NCBI RefSeq assembly: GCF_964656455.1
Contig: NC_135726.1
Location: forward strand, 33,695,930 to 33,759,929
Length of the DNA stretch: 64,000 nucleotides
DNA from: Halichoerus grypus
Taxonomy: Eukaryota; Chordata; Mammalia; Carnivora; Phocidae
Direction of reading: 5' to 3'
Positions 34,321 through 45,597 of this stretch are shown in pieces. The translations under genes were made by a program, and so were the position numbers. Under the pieces are notes generated by a model. That model worked only from the letters and a program-made list of their open reading frames with translations. It did not search any database and had not been told where the DNA came from. Position 1 is the stretch's first letter, and every line of letters starts with the position of its first letter.

Positions 34321-37300
34321 TCATATCAGTGAGGTCATATGATACATGTCTTTCTCTGTTTGACTTATTTCGCTCAGCATAATACCCTCCAGTTCCATCC
34401 ACGTCGTTGCAAATGGCAAGATCTTATTCCTTTTGATGGCTGCATAATATTCCATTGCATATATATACCACCTCTTCTTTATCCATTCATCTGTTGATGG
34501 ACATCTTGGCTCTTTCCACAGTTTGGCTATTGTGGACATTGCTGCTATAAACATCGGGGTGCACGTAGCCTTTCGGGTCCCTACTTTTGTATCTTTGGGG
34601 TAAATACCCAGGAGTGCAATTGCTGGATCATATGGTAGCTCTATTTTCAACTTTTTGAGGAACCTCCATACTGTTTTCCAGAGTGGCTGCACCAGCTTGC
34701 ATTCCCACCAACAGTGTAGGAGGGTTCCCCTTTCTCCGCATCCCCGCCAACATCTGTCATTTCCTGACTTGTTAATTTTAGCCATTCTGACTGGTGTGAG
34801 GTGGTATCTCATTGAGGTTTTGATTTGGATTTCCCTGATGCCGAGCGATATTGAACACTTTTTCATGTGTCTGTTGGCCATTTAGATGTCTTCTTTGGAG
34901 AAATGTCTGTTCATGTCTTCTGCCCATTTCTTGATTGGATTCTTTGTTCTTTGGGTGTTGAGTTTGATGAGTTCTTTATAGATTTTGGATACTAGCCCTT
35001 TATCTGATATGTCATTTGCAAATATCTTCTCCCATTCTGTCAGTTGTCTTTTGGTTTTGTTGACTGTTTCCTTTGCTTTGCAAAAGCTTTTTATCTTGAT
35101 GAAGTCCCAATAGTTCATTTTTGCCCTTGCTTCCCTCGCCTTTGGCGATGTTTCTAGGAAGAAGTTGCTGCGGCTGAGGTCGAAGAGGTTGCTGCCTGTG
35201 TTCTCCTTTAGGATTTTGATGGACTCCTGTCTCACATTTAGGTCTTTCAACCATTTGGAGTCTATTTTTGTGTGTGGTGTAAGGAAATGGTCCAGTTTCA
35301 TTCTTCTGCATGTGGCTGTCCAATTTTCCCAACACCATTTGTTGAAGAGACTGTCTTTTTTCCATTGGACATTCTTTCCTGCTTTGTCGAAGATTAGTTG
35401 ACCATAGAGTTGAGGGTCCATTTCTGGGCTCTCTATTCTGTTCCATTGATCTATGTGTCTGTTTTTGTGCCAGTACCATACTGTCTTGATGATGACAGCT
35501 TTGTAGTAGAGCTGGAAGTCTGGAATTGTGATGCCGCCGGCTTTGCTTTTCTTTTTCAACATTCCTCTGGCTATGCGGGGTCTTTTCTGGTTCCATACAA
35601 ATTTTAGGATTATTTGTTCCATTTCTTTGAAGAAAGTGGATGGTATTTTGATGGGGATTGCATTGAATGTGTAGATTGCTCTAGGTAGGATTGACATCTT
35701 CACAATATTTGTTCTTCCAATCCATGAGCATGGAACGTTTTTCCATTTCTTTGTGTCTTCCTCAATTTCTTTCATGAGTATTTTATAGTTTTCTGAGTAC
35801 AGATCCTTTGCCTCTTTGGTTAGATTTATTCCTAGGTATCTTATGGTTTTGGGTGCAATTGTAAATGGGATCGACTCCTTAATTTCTCTTTCTTCTGACT
35901 TGTTGTTGGTGTATAGGAATGCCACTGACTTCTGTGCATTGATTTTATATCCTGCCACTTGACTGAATTCCTGTATGAGTTCTAGCAGTTTTGGGGTGGA
36001 GTCTTTGGGATTTTCCACATAAAGTATCATATCATCTGCAAAGAGTGAGAGTTTGACTTCTTCTTTGCCAATTTGGATGCCTTTGATTTCTTTTTGTTGT
36101 CTGATTGCTGTGGCTAGGACTTCCAATACTATGTTGAATAGCAGTGGTGATAGTGGACATCCCTGCCGCGTTCCTGACCTTAGGGGGAAAGCTCTCAGTT
36201 TTTCCCCATTGAGAATGATATTCGCTGTAGGTTTTTCATAGATGGCTTTTATGATATTGAGGTATGTACCCTCTATCCCTATACTCTGAAGAGTTTTGAT
36301 CAAGAAAGGATGCTGTACTTTGTCAAATGCTTTTTCTGCATCTATTGAGAGGATCATGTGATTCTTGTTTTTTCTTTTGTTAATGTATTGTATCACGTTG
36401 ATTGATTTGCGGATGTTGAACCAACCTTGCAGCCCAGGGATAAATCCGACTTGGTCGTGGTGAATAATCCTTTTAATGTACTGTTGGATCCTATTGGCTA
36501 GTATTTTGGTGAGAATTTTTGCATCCATGTTCATCAGGGATATTGGTCTGTAATTCTCCTTTTTGATGGGGTCTTTGTCTGGTTTTGGGATCAAGGTAAT
36601 GCTGGCCTCATAAAATGAGTTTGGAAGTTTTCCTTCCATTTCTATTTTTTGGAACAGTTTCAGAAGGATAGGTATTAATTCTTCTTGAAATGTTTGGTAG
36701 AATTCCCCTGGGAAGCCATCTGGCCCTGGGCTTTTGTGTTTTGGGAGATTTTTGATGACTGCTTCTATTTCCTTAGTGGTTATAGGTCTGTTCAGGTGTT
36801 CTATTTCTTCCTGGTTCAGTTTTGGTAGTTGATACATCTCTAGGAATGCATCCATTACTTCCAGGTTATCTAATTTGTTGGCATAGAGTTGCTCATAATA
36901 TGTTCTTATAATTGTTTGTATTTCTTTGGTGTTGGTTGTGATTTCTCCTCTTTCATTCATGATTTTGTTGATTTGGGTCATTTCTCTTTTCTTTTTGATA
37001 AGTCTGGCCAGGGGCTTATCAATCTTGTTAATTCTTTCAAAGAACCAGCTCCTAGTTTCGTTGATCTGTTCTACTGTTCTTTTGGTTTCTATTTCATTGA
37101 TTTCTGCTCTGATCTTTATTATTTCTCTTCTCCTGCTGGGTTTAGGCTTTATTTGCTGTTCTTTCTCCAGCTCCTTTAGGTGTAGGGTTAGGTTGTGTAC
37201 TTGAGACCTTTCTTGTTTCTTGAGAAAGGCTTGTATTGCTATATACTTTCCTCTTAGGACTGCCTTTGCTGTATCCCAAAGATTTTGAATAGTTGTGTTT

Positions 37301-38136
37301 TCATTTTCATTGGTTTCCATGAATTTTTTTAATTCTTCTTTAATTTCCTGGTTGACCCATTCATTCTTCAGTAGGATGCTCTTTAGCCTCCATGTATTTG
37401 AGTTCTTTCTGACTTTCCTCTTGTGATTGAGTTCTAGTTTCAAAGCATTGTGGTCTGAAAATAGGCAGGGGATGATCCCAATCTTCTGGTACCGGTTGAG
37501 ACCTGATTTATGACCCAGGATGTGATCTATTCTGGAGAATGTTCCATGGGCACTAGAGAAGAATGTGTATTCCGTTGCTTTGGGATGGAATGTTCTGAAT
37601 ATGTCTGTGAAGTCCATTTGGTCCAGTGTGTCATTTAAAGTCTTTATTTCCTTGTTGATCTTTTGCTTAGACGATCTGTCCATTTCAGTGAGGGGGGTGT
37701 TAAAGTCCCCCACTATTATTGTATTGTTGTCCATGTGTTTCTTTGCTTTTGTTATTAATTGCCTTATATAATTGGCTGCTCCCATGTTAGGGGCATAGAT
37801 ATTTACAATTGTTAGATCTTCTTGTTGGATAGACCCTTTAAGTATGATATAGTGTCCTTCCTCATCTCTTATTACAGTCTTTGGTTTAAAATCTAATTTG
37901 TCTGATATAAGGATTGCCACCCCAGCTTTCTTTTGGTGTCCATTAGCATGGTAAATGGTTTTCCACCCCCTCACTTTCAATCTGGGGGTGTCTTTGGGTC
38001 TAAAATGAGTCTCTTGCAGACAGCATATCGATGGGTCTTGTTTTTTAATCCAATCTGATAGCCTGTGTCTTTTGATTGGGGCATTTAGCCCATTTACATT
38101 CAGGGTAACTATTGAAAGATAGGAGTTCAGTGCCAT
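34321..38136 (-). pseudogene. L1A ORF2: endonuclease/reverse transcriptase, one nonsense codon
   Basis: 1,271 sense codons plus stop, with a single internal TAA at 34882-34884 (codon 1085). The other L1 copy in this window (62901-62920) has CAA there, so a C-to-T change made the stop. Domains: APE-like endonuclease at about residues 1-235 with the expected catalytic set visible (N13, E42, Y114, D144, N146, D204, D228, H229); reverse transcriptase with '[10 protein letters not shown]' and the catalytic FADD at 699-702; C-terminal zinc-knuckle C-X3-C-X7-H-X4-C at C1129, C1133, H1141, C1146. The knuckle lies beyond the nonsense codon, so the expected product of 1,084 residues keeps both enzymes but lacks the C-terminal domain, which in human L1 is important for retrotransposition. 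Expressed from the L1 bicistronic RNA. Confidence 0.95.
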
Positions 38137-38217
38137 TGTATTGCCTGTAAAGTGACTGTTACTGTATATTGTTTGTGTTCCTTTCTGGTCTATGTTGCTT
38201 TTAGGCTCTCTCTTTGC

Positions 38218-39114
38218 TTAGAGGACCCCTTTCAATATTTGTTGTAGGGCTGGTTTCGTGTTTGCAAATTCCTTTAGTTTTTGTTTGTCCTGGAAGCTTT
38301 TTATCTCTCCTTCAATTTTCAATGACAGCCTAGCTGGATATAGTATTCTTGGCTGCATATTTTTCTCATTTAGTGCTCTGAATATGTCCTGCCAGTCCTT
38401 TCTGGCCTGCCAGGTCTCTGTGGATAAGTCTGTTGCCAATCTAATGTTTCTACCATTGTAGGTTACATATCTCTTCTCCCGAGCTGCTTTCAGGATTTTC
38501 TCTTTGTCTCTGAGACTCATAAGTTTTACTATTAGATGTCGGGGTGTTGACCTATTTTTATTGATTTTGAGAGGGGTTGTCTGTGCTTCCTGGCTTTTGA
38601 TGCCTGTTTCCTTCCCCAAATTAGGGAAGTTCTCTGCTATAATTTGCTCCATTATACCTTCTGCACCTCTCTCTCTTTCTTCTTCTTCTGGGATCCCAAT
38701 TATTCTAATGTTGTTTCGTCTTATGGTATCGTTTATCTCTCGAATTCTGCCCTCGTGATCCAGTAGTTGTTTATCTCTCTTTTTCTCAGCTTCTTTATTT
38801 TCCATCATTTGGTCTTCTATCTCGCTGATTCTTTCTTCTGCCTCATTTATCCTAGCAGTTAGTGCCCCCATATTTGATTGCACCTCATTGATAGCCTTTT
38901 TGATTTCTACTTGGTTCGATTTTAGTTCTTTTACTTCTCCAGAAAGGGTTTCTCTAATAACTTCCATGTTTTTTTCAAGCCCAGCTAGTATCTTTAAAGT
39001 GATGATTCTGAACTCTAGATCTGACATCGTACTAATGTCCGTATTGAGTAGGTCCCTGGCAGTTGGTACTACCTCTTGTTCTTTTTGTTGAGGTGATTTT
39101 TTCCGTCTTGTCAT
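38218..39114 (-). CDS. L1A ORF1p, RNA-binding nucleic-acid chaperone, intact
   Basis: 298 codons with ATG and stop, no interruption. ORF1p coats L1 RNA as a trimer and acts as a chaperone in the cytoplasmic ribonucleoprotein. Visible parts: basic N-terminus 'MTRRKKSPQQ', long heptad coiled coil at about residues 36-131, RRM-type domain from about 134 (RNP2-like 'IRIIGIPE' at 136-143; 'HLIVKLMS' at 193-200), and C-terminal domain 229-298 with 'TWQARKDW' and 'QPRILYPARLS'. Shorter than the roughly 338 residues of human ORF1p, mostly at the two ends. The ORF1 of L1B begins at the same ATG, which supports the start. Followed after 81 bp by ORF2. Confidence 0.95.
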   Translation of the reverse strand: MTRRKKSPQQKEQEVVPTARDLLNTDISTMSDLEFRIITLKILAGLEKNMEVIRETLSGEVKELKSNQVEIKKAINEVQSNMGALTARINEAEERISEIEDQMMENKEAEKKRDKQLLDHEGRIREINDTIRRNNIRIIGIPEEEERERGAEGIMEQIIAENFPNLGKETGIKSQEAQTTPLKINKNRSTPRHLIVKLMSLRDKEKILKAAREKRYVTYNGRNIRLATDLSTETWQARKDWQDIFRALNEKNMQPRILYPARLSLKIEGEIKSFQDKQKLKEFANTKPALQQILKGVL

Positions 39115-40987
39115 TTTGTGCAGAGGAGAATAGATTAATGAGAGAACAAAATGCTAGCAGGGTAACAACGTCCCCAGAAAATATACTCTAAACAAATCAG
39201 AAAAGACCTGAAGCAGTGGGAAAAGAAAGGGAAAGAGAAAAAAAAGAAAAGGAAAGAAAAAAAGAAAAAAGAAAAAGATAAAGATAAAAACAAACAAAAG
39301 CAGAACAAAACAAAACAAAACAAAAACAGAATGTGATCAAATATGATCAGGCTGGATTATAGATCAGTGCCACACACTAGATTTTGGGTGTATTTTGGTC
39401 TGTTAAAAGAAAGTCCCTCCCAAAATTTTAAAGAAAGAAAAACTTATATATGTACAAAAATAAGGGTTGATATGATGAAGGGATGGAATATGACTGTAAA
39501 GATGGAAATTATAAAAAATTTTAAAAAAGGATTTGATAAGTTGTTTGAAAAAAGAAAGAAGAGGATTAAAAAAAAAAAAAAAGAAAGAAAGAAAAAAGGG
39601 AGAGAATGTGATCAGGCAGGGGAGTAGAAAAAAACCATACACTAGAGATTTAGAGTATATTTTGATCTGTTAGAAGAAACTATCTCAAGATTTTAAGGAG
39701 AGAACAACTTATATATATATGCCAAAAATATGGGTAACTACTATGAAGGGATAGAATATGACTTTAAAAATGAAAAATAAAAATGTTTTTTTTTTTTTAA
39801 AAAAGGGATTGATAAGATGTTGGTTGAAAAAGGGAAAAAGAAAAATTCAAAAAAAAAGAAAAAAGGAAAAAAGAAAAAAAGACAGTTAAAAAAAATAATT
39901 AACTTTGAAAGACTAAAGAATCATGGTAAAAAAGCCATGAATTCTATGTGCAGTGTTCCCCTAGCGCTGGAGTTCTGCCGTTCTCATTGATCGGTAAACT
40001 TGGTCTTGGCTGGCTGTTCTTGCTGATCTTCTGGGGGAGGGGCCTGTTGCCGTGGTTCCCAAATGTCTTTGCCGGAGGCAAAATTGCCCCGCCCTTGCCG
40101 GTCCGGGCTAAGTAATCTGCTCGGGTTTGCTCTCCGGAGCTTTTGTTCCCTGCAAGCTCTCCGTACAGCTTTGGAGGCGGAGAGTGAAAATGGTGGCCTC
40201 CCAGTCTCCGCCCCGGTGGAGCCGAGAACTCGGGGTCCCGCTCCTCAGCGAGCCCCCAGAGAAAAGCCGTCAGTCACTCCCGTCTCCCCGGTCTCCGGCC
40301 GCACTCCTCGCTCACCCGGCCTGTGACCACGCCTTTCTATCTGGCACCCGACCCCGGGTGGAGTCTCCAAACCCAGCAGATCCCCGCGGTGCGCTCCCGC
40401 ACCTCTCCTCCCGGGGGAAGAAGGTGAGTCTCCCTGGATCTGCCGCTTGTTGGGTCCCTGCTGGAGGAGCAGTGGCCCGACTGTGCCGCGGATCACGGTT
40501 TATGGCAACCCCGAGCTGAGAGCCCGCGCCTGGGCTCCATCTCTCCAGCCGGCTTCCCTGCTCCAATACCTGGGAGCTCTGCCGCACTCAGGCACCCCCG
40601 GTCTTTCTGTGACCCCGAGGGTCCTGAGACCACACTGTCCCGCGAGGGTTCCACCCCCCACTTCGCCACCAGAGTGACGTCCCTCAGCGGAGCAGACTTC
40701 TAAAAGTTCCGATTTTGTGCTCCGTGGCTCTATCACTTGCCAGAAGCGGCCGACGGAGGCCCCTCCCCCGCCGTCTATCCTCCCGAATATCGCCTCGGAT
40801 TCACTTCTCCGCACGTCCTACCTTCCAGAAAGTGGTCGCTTTTCTGTTCAGAGAGTTGTTGCTCTTCTTTTCTTTGATCTCCTGTTGAGTTTGTAGGTGT
40901 TCAGAATGGTTTGATCCCTATCCAGCTGAATTCCTGAGAGGAGACGAAATCCAGGTCTCCTACTCCTCCGCCATCTTGCTCCGCCCC
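39115..40987 (-). promoter_or_regulatory. L1A 5' UTR and internal promoter
   Basis: About 1.87 kb. The distal half (about 40030-40987) is G/C- and CG-rich, as expected for an internal pol II promoter; the half next to ORF1 is A/purine-rich and contains two tandem units of about 270 bp (about 39330-39603 and 39604-39870). The extreme 5' end includes 'caagatggcgga' in sense (plus 40967-40978), a YY1-type site at the same position as in human L1, where it directs accurate initiation. Confidence 0.85.
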
Positions 40988-41190
40988 CCTGAATTTGAAT
41001 CTTAGCCATGTCACTCTAAAACTCTGTGACATCCCACAAATTATTTAGACTCTTTGTGCCTCAGTTTCCTTGTCTATAGAAGGAGGTTAATACTGCTTAG
41101 TTGTTGAAAGTTTAAAAGAAATAGTACACATAAAGCATTTACCATGGTGCCTGGTGTAAGCACTCAAAGAATATTAACTATGATGTGAAT

Positions 41191-41864
41191 CAAGTATCCT
41201 CTGCATTCAGTAAGTCCCTGCTTTCTTTTAATGCTTTGTGTTGAGTGCCTACTAGCTAGTGGGGGTGGGCTGGGGGTGGGCTGGGGAGAGCTGCGAAAGC
41301 TGCTATCCTCCTCCATCAATTCATCCAGCTACTCAGGAGGCAAAAAACAAACAAACAAACAAACAAAACCTGTAAGAGGTTCACACACACAATGTAAGAG
41401 GAAGAACATATAACCAAGAACAAATACAAAAGAGTGGGAAAACCTTAACAAACAGTATCGGGAAGAGCCCTTCTCATGAACAAAACTTGTGCATGAAGAA
41501 TTAGAGAATAAAAGATTTTGAAAACCGTGTTTGAAGCAAGATGAACCTGTAAGGAACAAACAGGGCACTGATGACACAATATTAACATGAAACAGAAGGA
41601 AGGGGGACACACTCAACCTTAATTTTACAGGACCCAGGTTTGTTTGCACATGGTTCCACTTAGAACAGGCAGAACACCCACTGTCTGGAGGGAAATGAAG
41701 CCTAAATAGCTAAGGAAGTTGCAAGCAAGCACTAGGCCCAGAGCAAGGACACCTCAGGGTCACAAGGGAATTTCAGGTCTGGCTTCAAAACTTGACAGTA
41801 GATTGAGGATTCATGACATTTTGAGGTACTAATAAATAAGACAGAGAAAAGTGTCCTGATCTTT
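41191..41864. other. Unassigned sequence with (AAAC)n
   Basis: A CAAA microsatellite lies at about 41341-41368. The rest shows no recognisable gene or repeat. Confidence 0.5.
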
Positions 41865-43264
41865 GAAATGAGTATGGCTGAACAGACACATGAAAAAGTG
41901 CTCAACATCGCTCGGCATCAGGGAAATCCAAATCAAAACCAAAAAAATCAAAATCCAAATCAATTAGATACCACCTCACACCAGTCAGAATGGCTAAAAT
42001 TAACAAGTCAGGAAACGACAGATGTTGGCGGGGATGCGGAGAAAGGGGAACCCTCCTACACTGTTGGTGGAAATGCAAGCTGGTGCAACCACTCTGGAAA
42101 ACAGTATGGAGGTTCCTCAAAAAGTTGAAAATAGAGCTACCCTATGATCCAGCAATTGCACTACTGGGTATTTACCCCAAAGATACAAATGTAGGGATCC
42201 GAAGGGGTACGTGCATTCTGATGTTTATAGCAGCAATGTGCACAATAGCCGAACTGTGGAAAGAGCCAAGATGACCATCGACAGACGGATGGATAAAGAA
42301 GATGTAGTATATATATACAACGGAATATTATGCAGCCATCAAAAGGAATGAGATCTTGCCAGTTGCAACGACGTGGGTGGAACTGGAGGGTGTTATGCTG
42401 AGCGAAATAAGTCAATCAGAGAAAGACATGTATCATATGACCTCACTGATATGAGGAATTCTTTTTTTTTTTAATTTTTTTTATTGTTATGTTAATCCCC
42501 ATACAGTACATCATTAGTTTTAGATATAGTGTTCCATGATTCATTGTTTGTGCATAATACCCAGTGCTCCATGCAGAATGTGCCCTCCTCAATACCCATC
42601 ACCAGGCTAACCCATCCTCCCACCCCCCTCCCCTCTAGAACCCTCAGTTTGTTTTTCAGAGTCCATCGTCTCTCATGGTTTGTCTACCCCTCCGATTTCC
42701 CCCCCTTCATTCTTCCCCTCCTGCTATCTTCTTTTTTTTTCTTAATATATATTGCATTATTTGTTTCAGAGGTACAGATCTGAGATTCAACAGTCTTGCA
42801 CAATTCACAGCGCTTACCAGAGCACATACCCTCCCCAGTGTCTATCACCCAGTCACCCCATCCCTCCCACCCCGCCCCCCACTCCAACAACCCTCAGTTT
42901 GTTTCCTGAGATTAAGAATTCCTCATATCAGTGAGGTCATATGATACATGTCTTTCTCTGTTTGACTTATTTCGCTCAGCATAATACCCTCCAGTTCCAT
43001 CCACATCGTTGCAAATGGCAAGATCTGATATGAGGAATTCTTAATCTCAGGAAACAAACTGAGGGTTGCTGGAGTGGGGGATGGGGTGGGAGGGATGGGG
43101 TGGCTGGGTGATAGACACTGGGGAGGGTATGTGCTATGGTGAGCACTGTGAATTGTGCAAGACTGTTGAATCACAGATCTGGACCTCTGAAACAAATAAT
43201 GCAATATATGTTAAGGACACATTTATTAAAAAAAAAAAAAGAAAGAAAGAAATGAGTATGGCTG
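41865..43264 (+). mobile_element. Young L1, 5'-truncated, interrupted by an inverted L1
   Basis: Sense L1 in two parts (41881-42463 and 43043-43248): C-terminal ORF2 from 'aacagacacatgaaaaagtg' through the zinc-knuckle region, then the first 3' UTR module. A perfect 16-bp TSD 'gaaatgagtatggctg' lies at 41865-41880 and 43249-43264. Unlike L1A and L1B, it ends with poly(A) right after the first 3' UTR module, so the second module is absent. A small extra A-rich segment near 41938-41964 disrupts the frame. Confidence 0.95.
42446..43042 (-). mobile_element. Young L1 3' end nested in the opposite orientation
   Basis: About 560 bp (42464-43024), minus strand, with poly(T) at left, both 3' UTR modules separated by a T/C-rich tract (42721-42745), and the last ORF2 codons. 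Perfect 18-bp TSD (contains 'tgatatgaggaattctt') at 42446-42463 and 43025-43042. Inserted into the homologous 3' end of another L1 in inverted orientation, forming a local palindrome-like structure. Confidence 0.95.
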
Positions 43265-43492
43265 TGAGAGATTCTACAGCCTGGGGAACTGAATAGCAAG
43301 CCTGCACATTTTAGAATGTGCACATGAAGGATAAAAATGTGATCAGTTGGAGCATGGGTTCACCTGTGAATAAGTGATACTTTCAACCCTGGAAACCCTG
43401 TTTGGTTAAGCCCATTTTAACCTTCACATCCCCCTCTTCTGTATCTCTGCAACCTGAAGGATAGTAACTCAGGCCCTATTGTTATGTATTAA

Positions 43493-43999
43493 TGTGATAG
43501 GCAGAATAATGGCCCCACAAAGATGTCCATATCCTGATCCCCAGAATCTGTGAGTATGTATGTGACATGGCAAGAGGGAATTAAGGTTGTAGATAGAATC
43601 GAGATTGCTAGTCAACCTTCAGATGACCTTGAGATGGGAAGATTATCCTAGATTATCTGGGTGGACCCAATGTAATCCCAAGGGTCCTTATAAGTGGAAG
43701 GCATGAACTTCAGAGAAAGAAAATGTAATAGCAGAAGCAGAGGTGGGAGAGATGCATTTGAAGATGGAGGAAGAAGCCACAAGCCAGGAAATGCACGTGG
43801 CCTCTAGAAGCTAGAAAAGGCAAGGAAACGGATTCTCCCCTGAAGCTTCCAGAAGGAACACAGTTCTGTCAACACCTTGATTTTAGCATAAGACACACCT
43901 CAGACTTTTGATCTTGAGAACTATAAGAAAATAAATTTGTGTTGCTTTAGGCCACTAAATTGTCTGAATTTGTTACAGCAGCAGTAGGGAACTAATACT
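43493..43999 (+). mobile_element. MLT1-type solo LTR (ERVL-MaLR)
   Basis: Close to the MLT1 consensus throughout: 'ggcagaataatggccccac', 'aaagatgtccatatcctg', 'gattatcctagattatctgg', 'caagggtccttataagtgg', 'gcctctagaagctagaaaag', 'cagcagtagggaactaata'. Full length, no internal region. Confidence 0.93.
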
Positions 44000-45352
44000 G
44001 CTGGTTTCTGTATTGTCACATAATTATTTTCTAATCCATGACCATGGCCTCTCTTTCTGCCTCTGATCCCTCTACTTGTTTCTCCACATGGCTTTTTCTG
44101 TCAGACTGGAACAAAAGCTGAGGTTAGCCCTGAGCTCACATCTCCCCAGTGTAGCTGCCAGAAAGGTAATGATGTTCTTCTCTTACATCCAATTCAAATT
44201 CTCCCACAGAAGCGTTCTGCTGGGCATGTCTGGGAAGGGGACCTGTAATGTGCAGTTCCACCAGAACCTCTTGGCTAGAAGTGGGAGGCAGGGAAGTAAA
44301 GCAGTTGCCTGAAAGAGATGAGGTACTAGCACCACAAGAAAAGAGGGGTGCAGACGGCCACTTCCCTCCCCGAGCATCAACGCTGCATGGAAAGCTCTTT
44401 CAAGGAACTTTTCCATCCTCTCTGGCTCAGGACCCTACACCAAATTCGACTCCCAGTGGAGGCTCAGCTGCAGCTACTAATCCACAGGCTCATGTCCTGG
44501 TGGGCTATGCCAATCAGTAAGATTTGCTCCCAGAGAGGAGGGAAAGCATTGTCTGCAGTAGGGGCTGGGGGTGAGGGAGTTGGCAAAGTCACCGTTCCTG
44601 CTCCTGGGGGCCAGTCTCAATTCTGAACTGTCAGGAGTTCGTAACTGGTTCAAGCAGGGGATCAGTGTAATCTTAGCCATTATGTCATTCACCACTTTGA
44701 AATCAATTAATTAATTAGGGACATTCCTTGAACCTGCTAAGCCTGCTAGTTGAAACTGCCACACATGTGTTTTAAAGGGAAAAGAACTAAAGATTGAAAA
44801 GTGGTAGGGATTGCTGTCTGGAGTGGAATTATTCTCTTCCATGTCTTCGTGGCCCCTTTCCATGGACGCACTCACTGAAGGCTGTCTAGCTACTCTCTCA
44901 GATGGCCCCTCTCTCAGGAAGGTTCTCTCATCAAAAATGAGCTGTTGAGCCTGTGGACCATTGAGTGAAGTCTGGCTGGTGTTCTGTGTAGCATAGCCCA
45001 TGAGGCGTGGGTAAATTAACACGAGGGAGCATCCCTGTGGAGGAAGTCAACCTGGGGCAGGACTTGGGCCTCCCTGCCAGGCACATGTGAAGCCACAGTG
45101 GGGAGACCAGCCACCAAGTCCCAGAGTCCCAGAGGAGTTTCCTAAGCATAAGACTCTAAGACAGTAAGGTCAGAGGTCAGACAGGTTAACAGCAGTGAAA
45201 GGCAAAGGGCAGAGCCAAACTTGGGGTTGAGCCACCATAAAAGGAAGCTGGGGAATGTGGATCTGCAAAGGAAGGTCCAGATTAGTTCTGCAGAGGCTCT
45301 ATAGATATGAGTGGTGGCTTTGGGTGTTGATCCTGGGAACACTTGCATGATC
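44000..45352. other. Unassigned sequence
   Basis: About 1.35 kb with no recognised repeat family. Overlapping open frames of 70-100 codons occur on both strands (44076-45022) but none has splice or codon support. Confidence 0.45.
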
Positions 45353-45597
45353 ATAACATTTTCTTTTTAAGATTTTATTTTTTTTTTGAATTTATTTGAG
45401 AGAGACAGCGCGCATGTGCACTCATGTGAGTGGGGGGAGGGGCAGAGACAGAGAATCTCAAGCAGACTCCATGCTGAGCGAAGAGCCAGTTGCAGGGCTC
45501 CATCCCACAACCCATGAGATCATGACCTGAGCCAAAACCAAGAGTCAGACGCTTAATCAACTGAGCCACCCAGGTGCCCCATGTAACATTTTCTTTT
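45353..45597 (-). mobile_element. SINEC, full length
   Basis: Minus-strand SINEC (45367-45583): T-rich/'ttatttgagagagacag' at left and head 'gagccacccaggtgcccc' at right. TSD 'taacattttctttt' at 45353-45366 and 45584-45597. Confidence 0.95.

Larger units (their letters stand above)
33845..41003 (-). mobile_element. Full-length young L1 (L1A)
   Basis: A complete L1 of 7.1 kb (33861-40987) with perfect 16-bp TSD 'cctgaatttgaatctt' at 33845-33860 and 40988-41003. Order on the minus strand: 5' UTR 40987-39115, ORF1 39114-38218, 81-bp spacer, ORF2 38136-34321, 3' UTR 34320-33861 with AATAAA just before the poly(A). Its first bases read 'ggggcggagcaagatggcgg' in sense, so the 5' end is complete. 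Perfect TSD, intact ORF1 and only one inactivating change found in ORF2 point to recent insertion. Confidence 0.97.
33820..41190 (+). repeat. MIR SINE fragment split by the full-length L1A
   Basis: The left part (about 33820-33860, 'cctgaatttgaatctt' end) and the right part (about 41004-41190: 'agccatgtcactctaaaac', 'tgcctcagtttccttgtc', 'catggtgcctggtgtaag') form a sense MIR. L1A inserted inside it and duplicated 16 bp of it. The span given includes the inserted L1. Confidence 0.75.

Noticed and set aside
35012..35596. A 194-codon alternative frame within L1A ORF2
   Set aside because: It is the shifted-frame shadow of ORF2 and lacks independent features.
40060..40690. Open frames of 80-130 codons on the plus strand (antisense to L1A) and matching frames in L1B
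   Set aside because: They lie in the CG-rich L1 5' UTR, where stop codons are rare, and are not conserved in frame between L1A and L1B.
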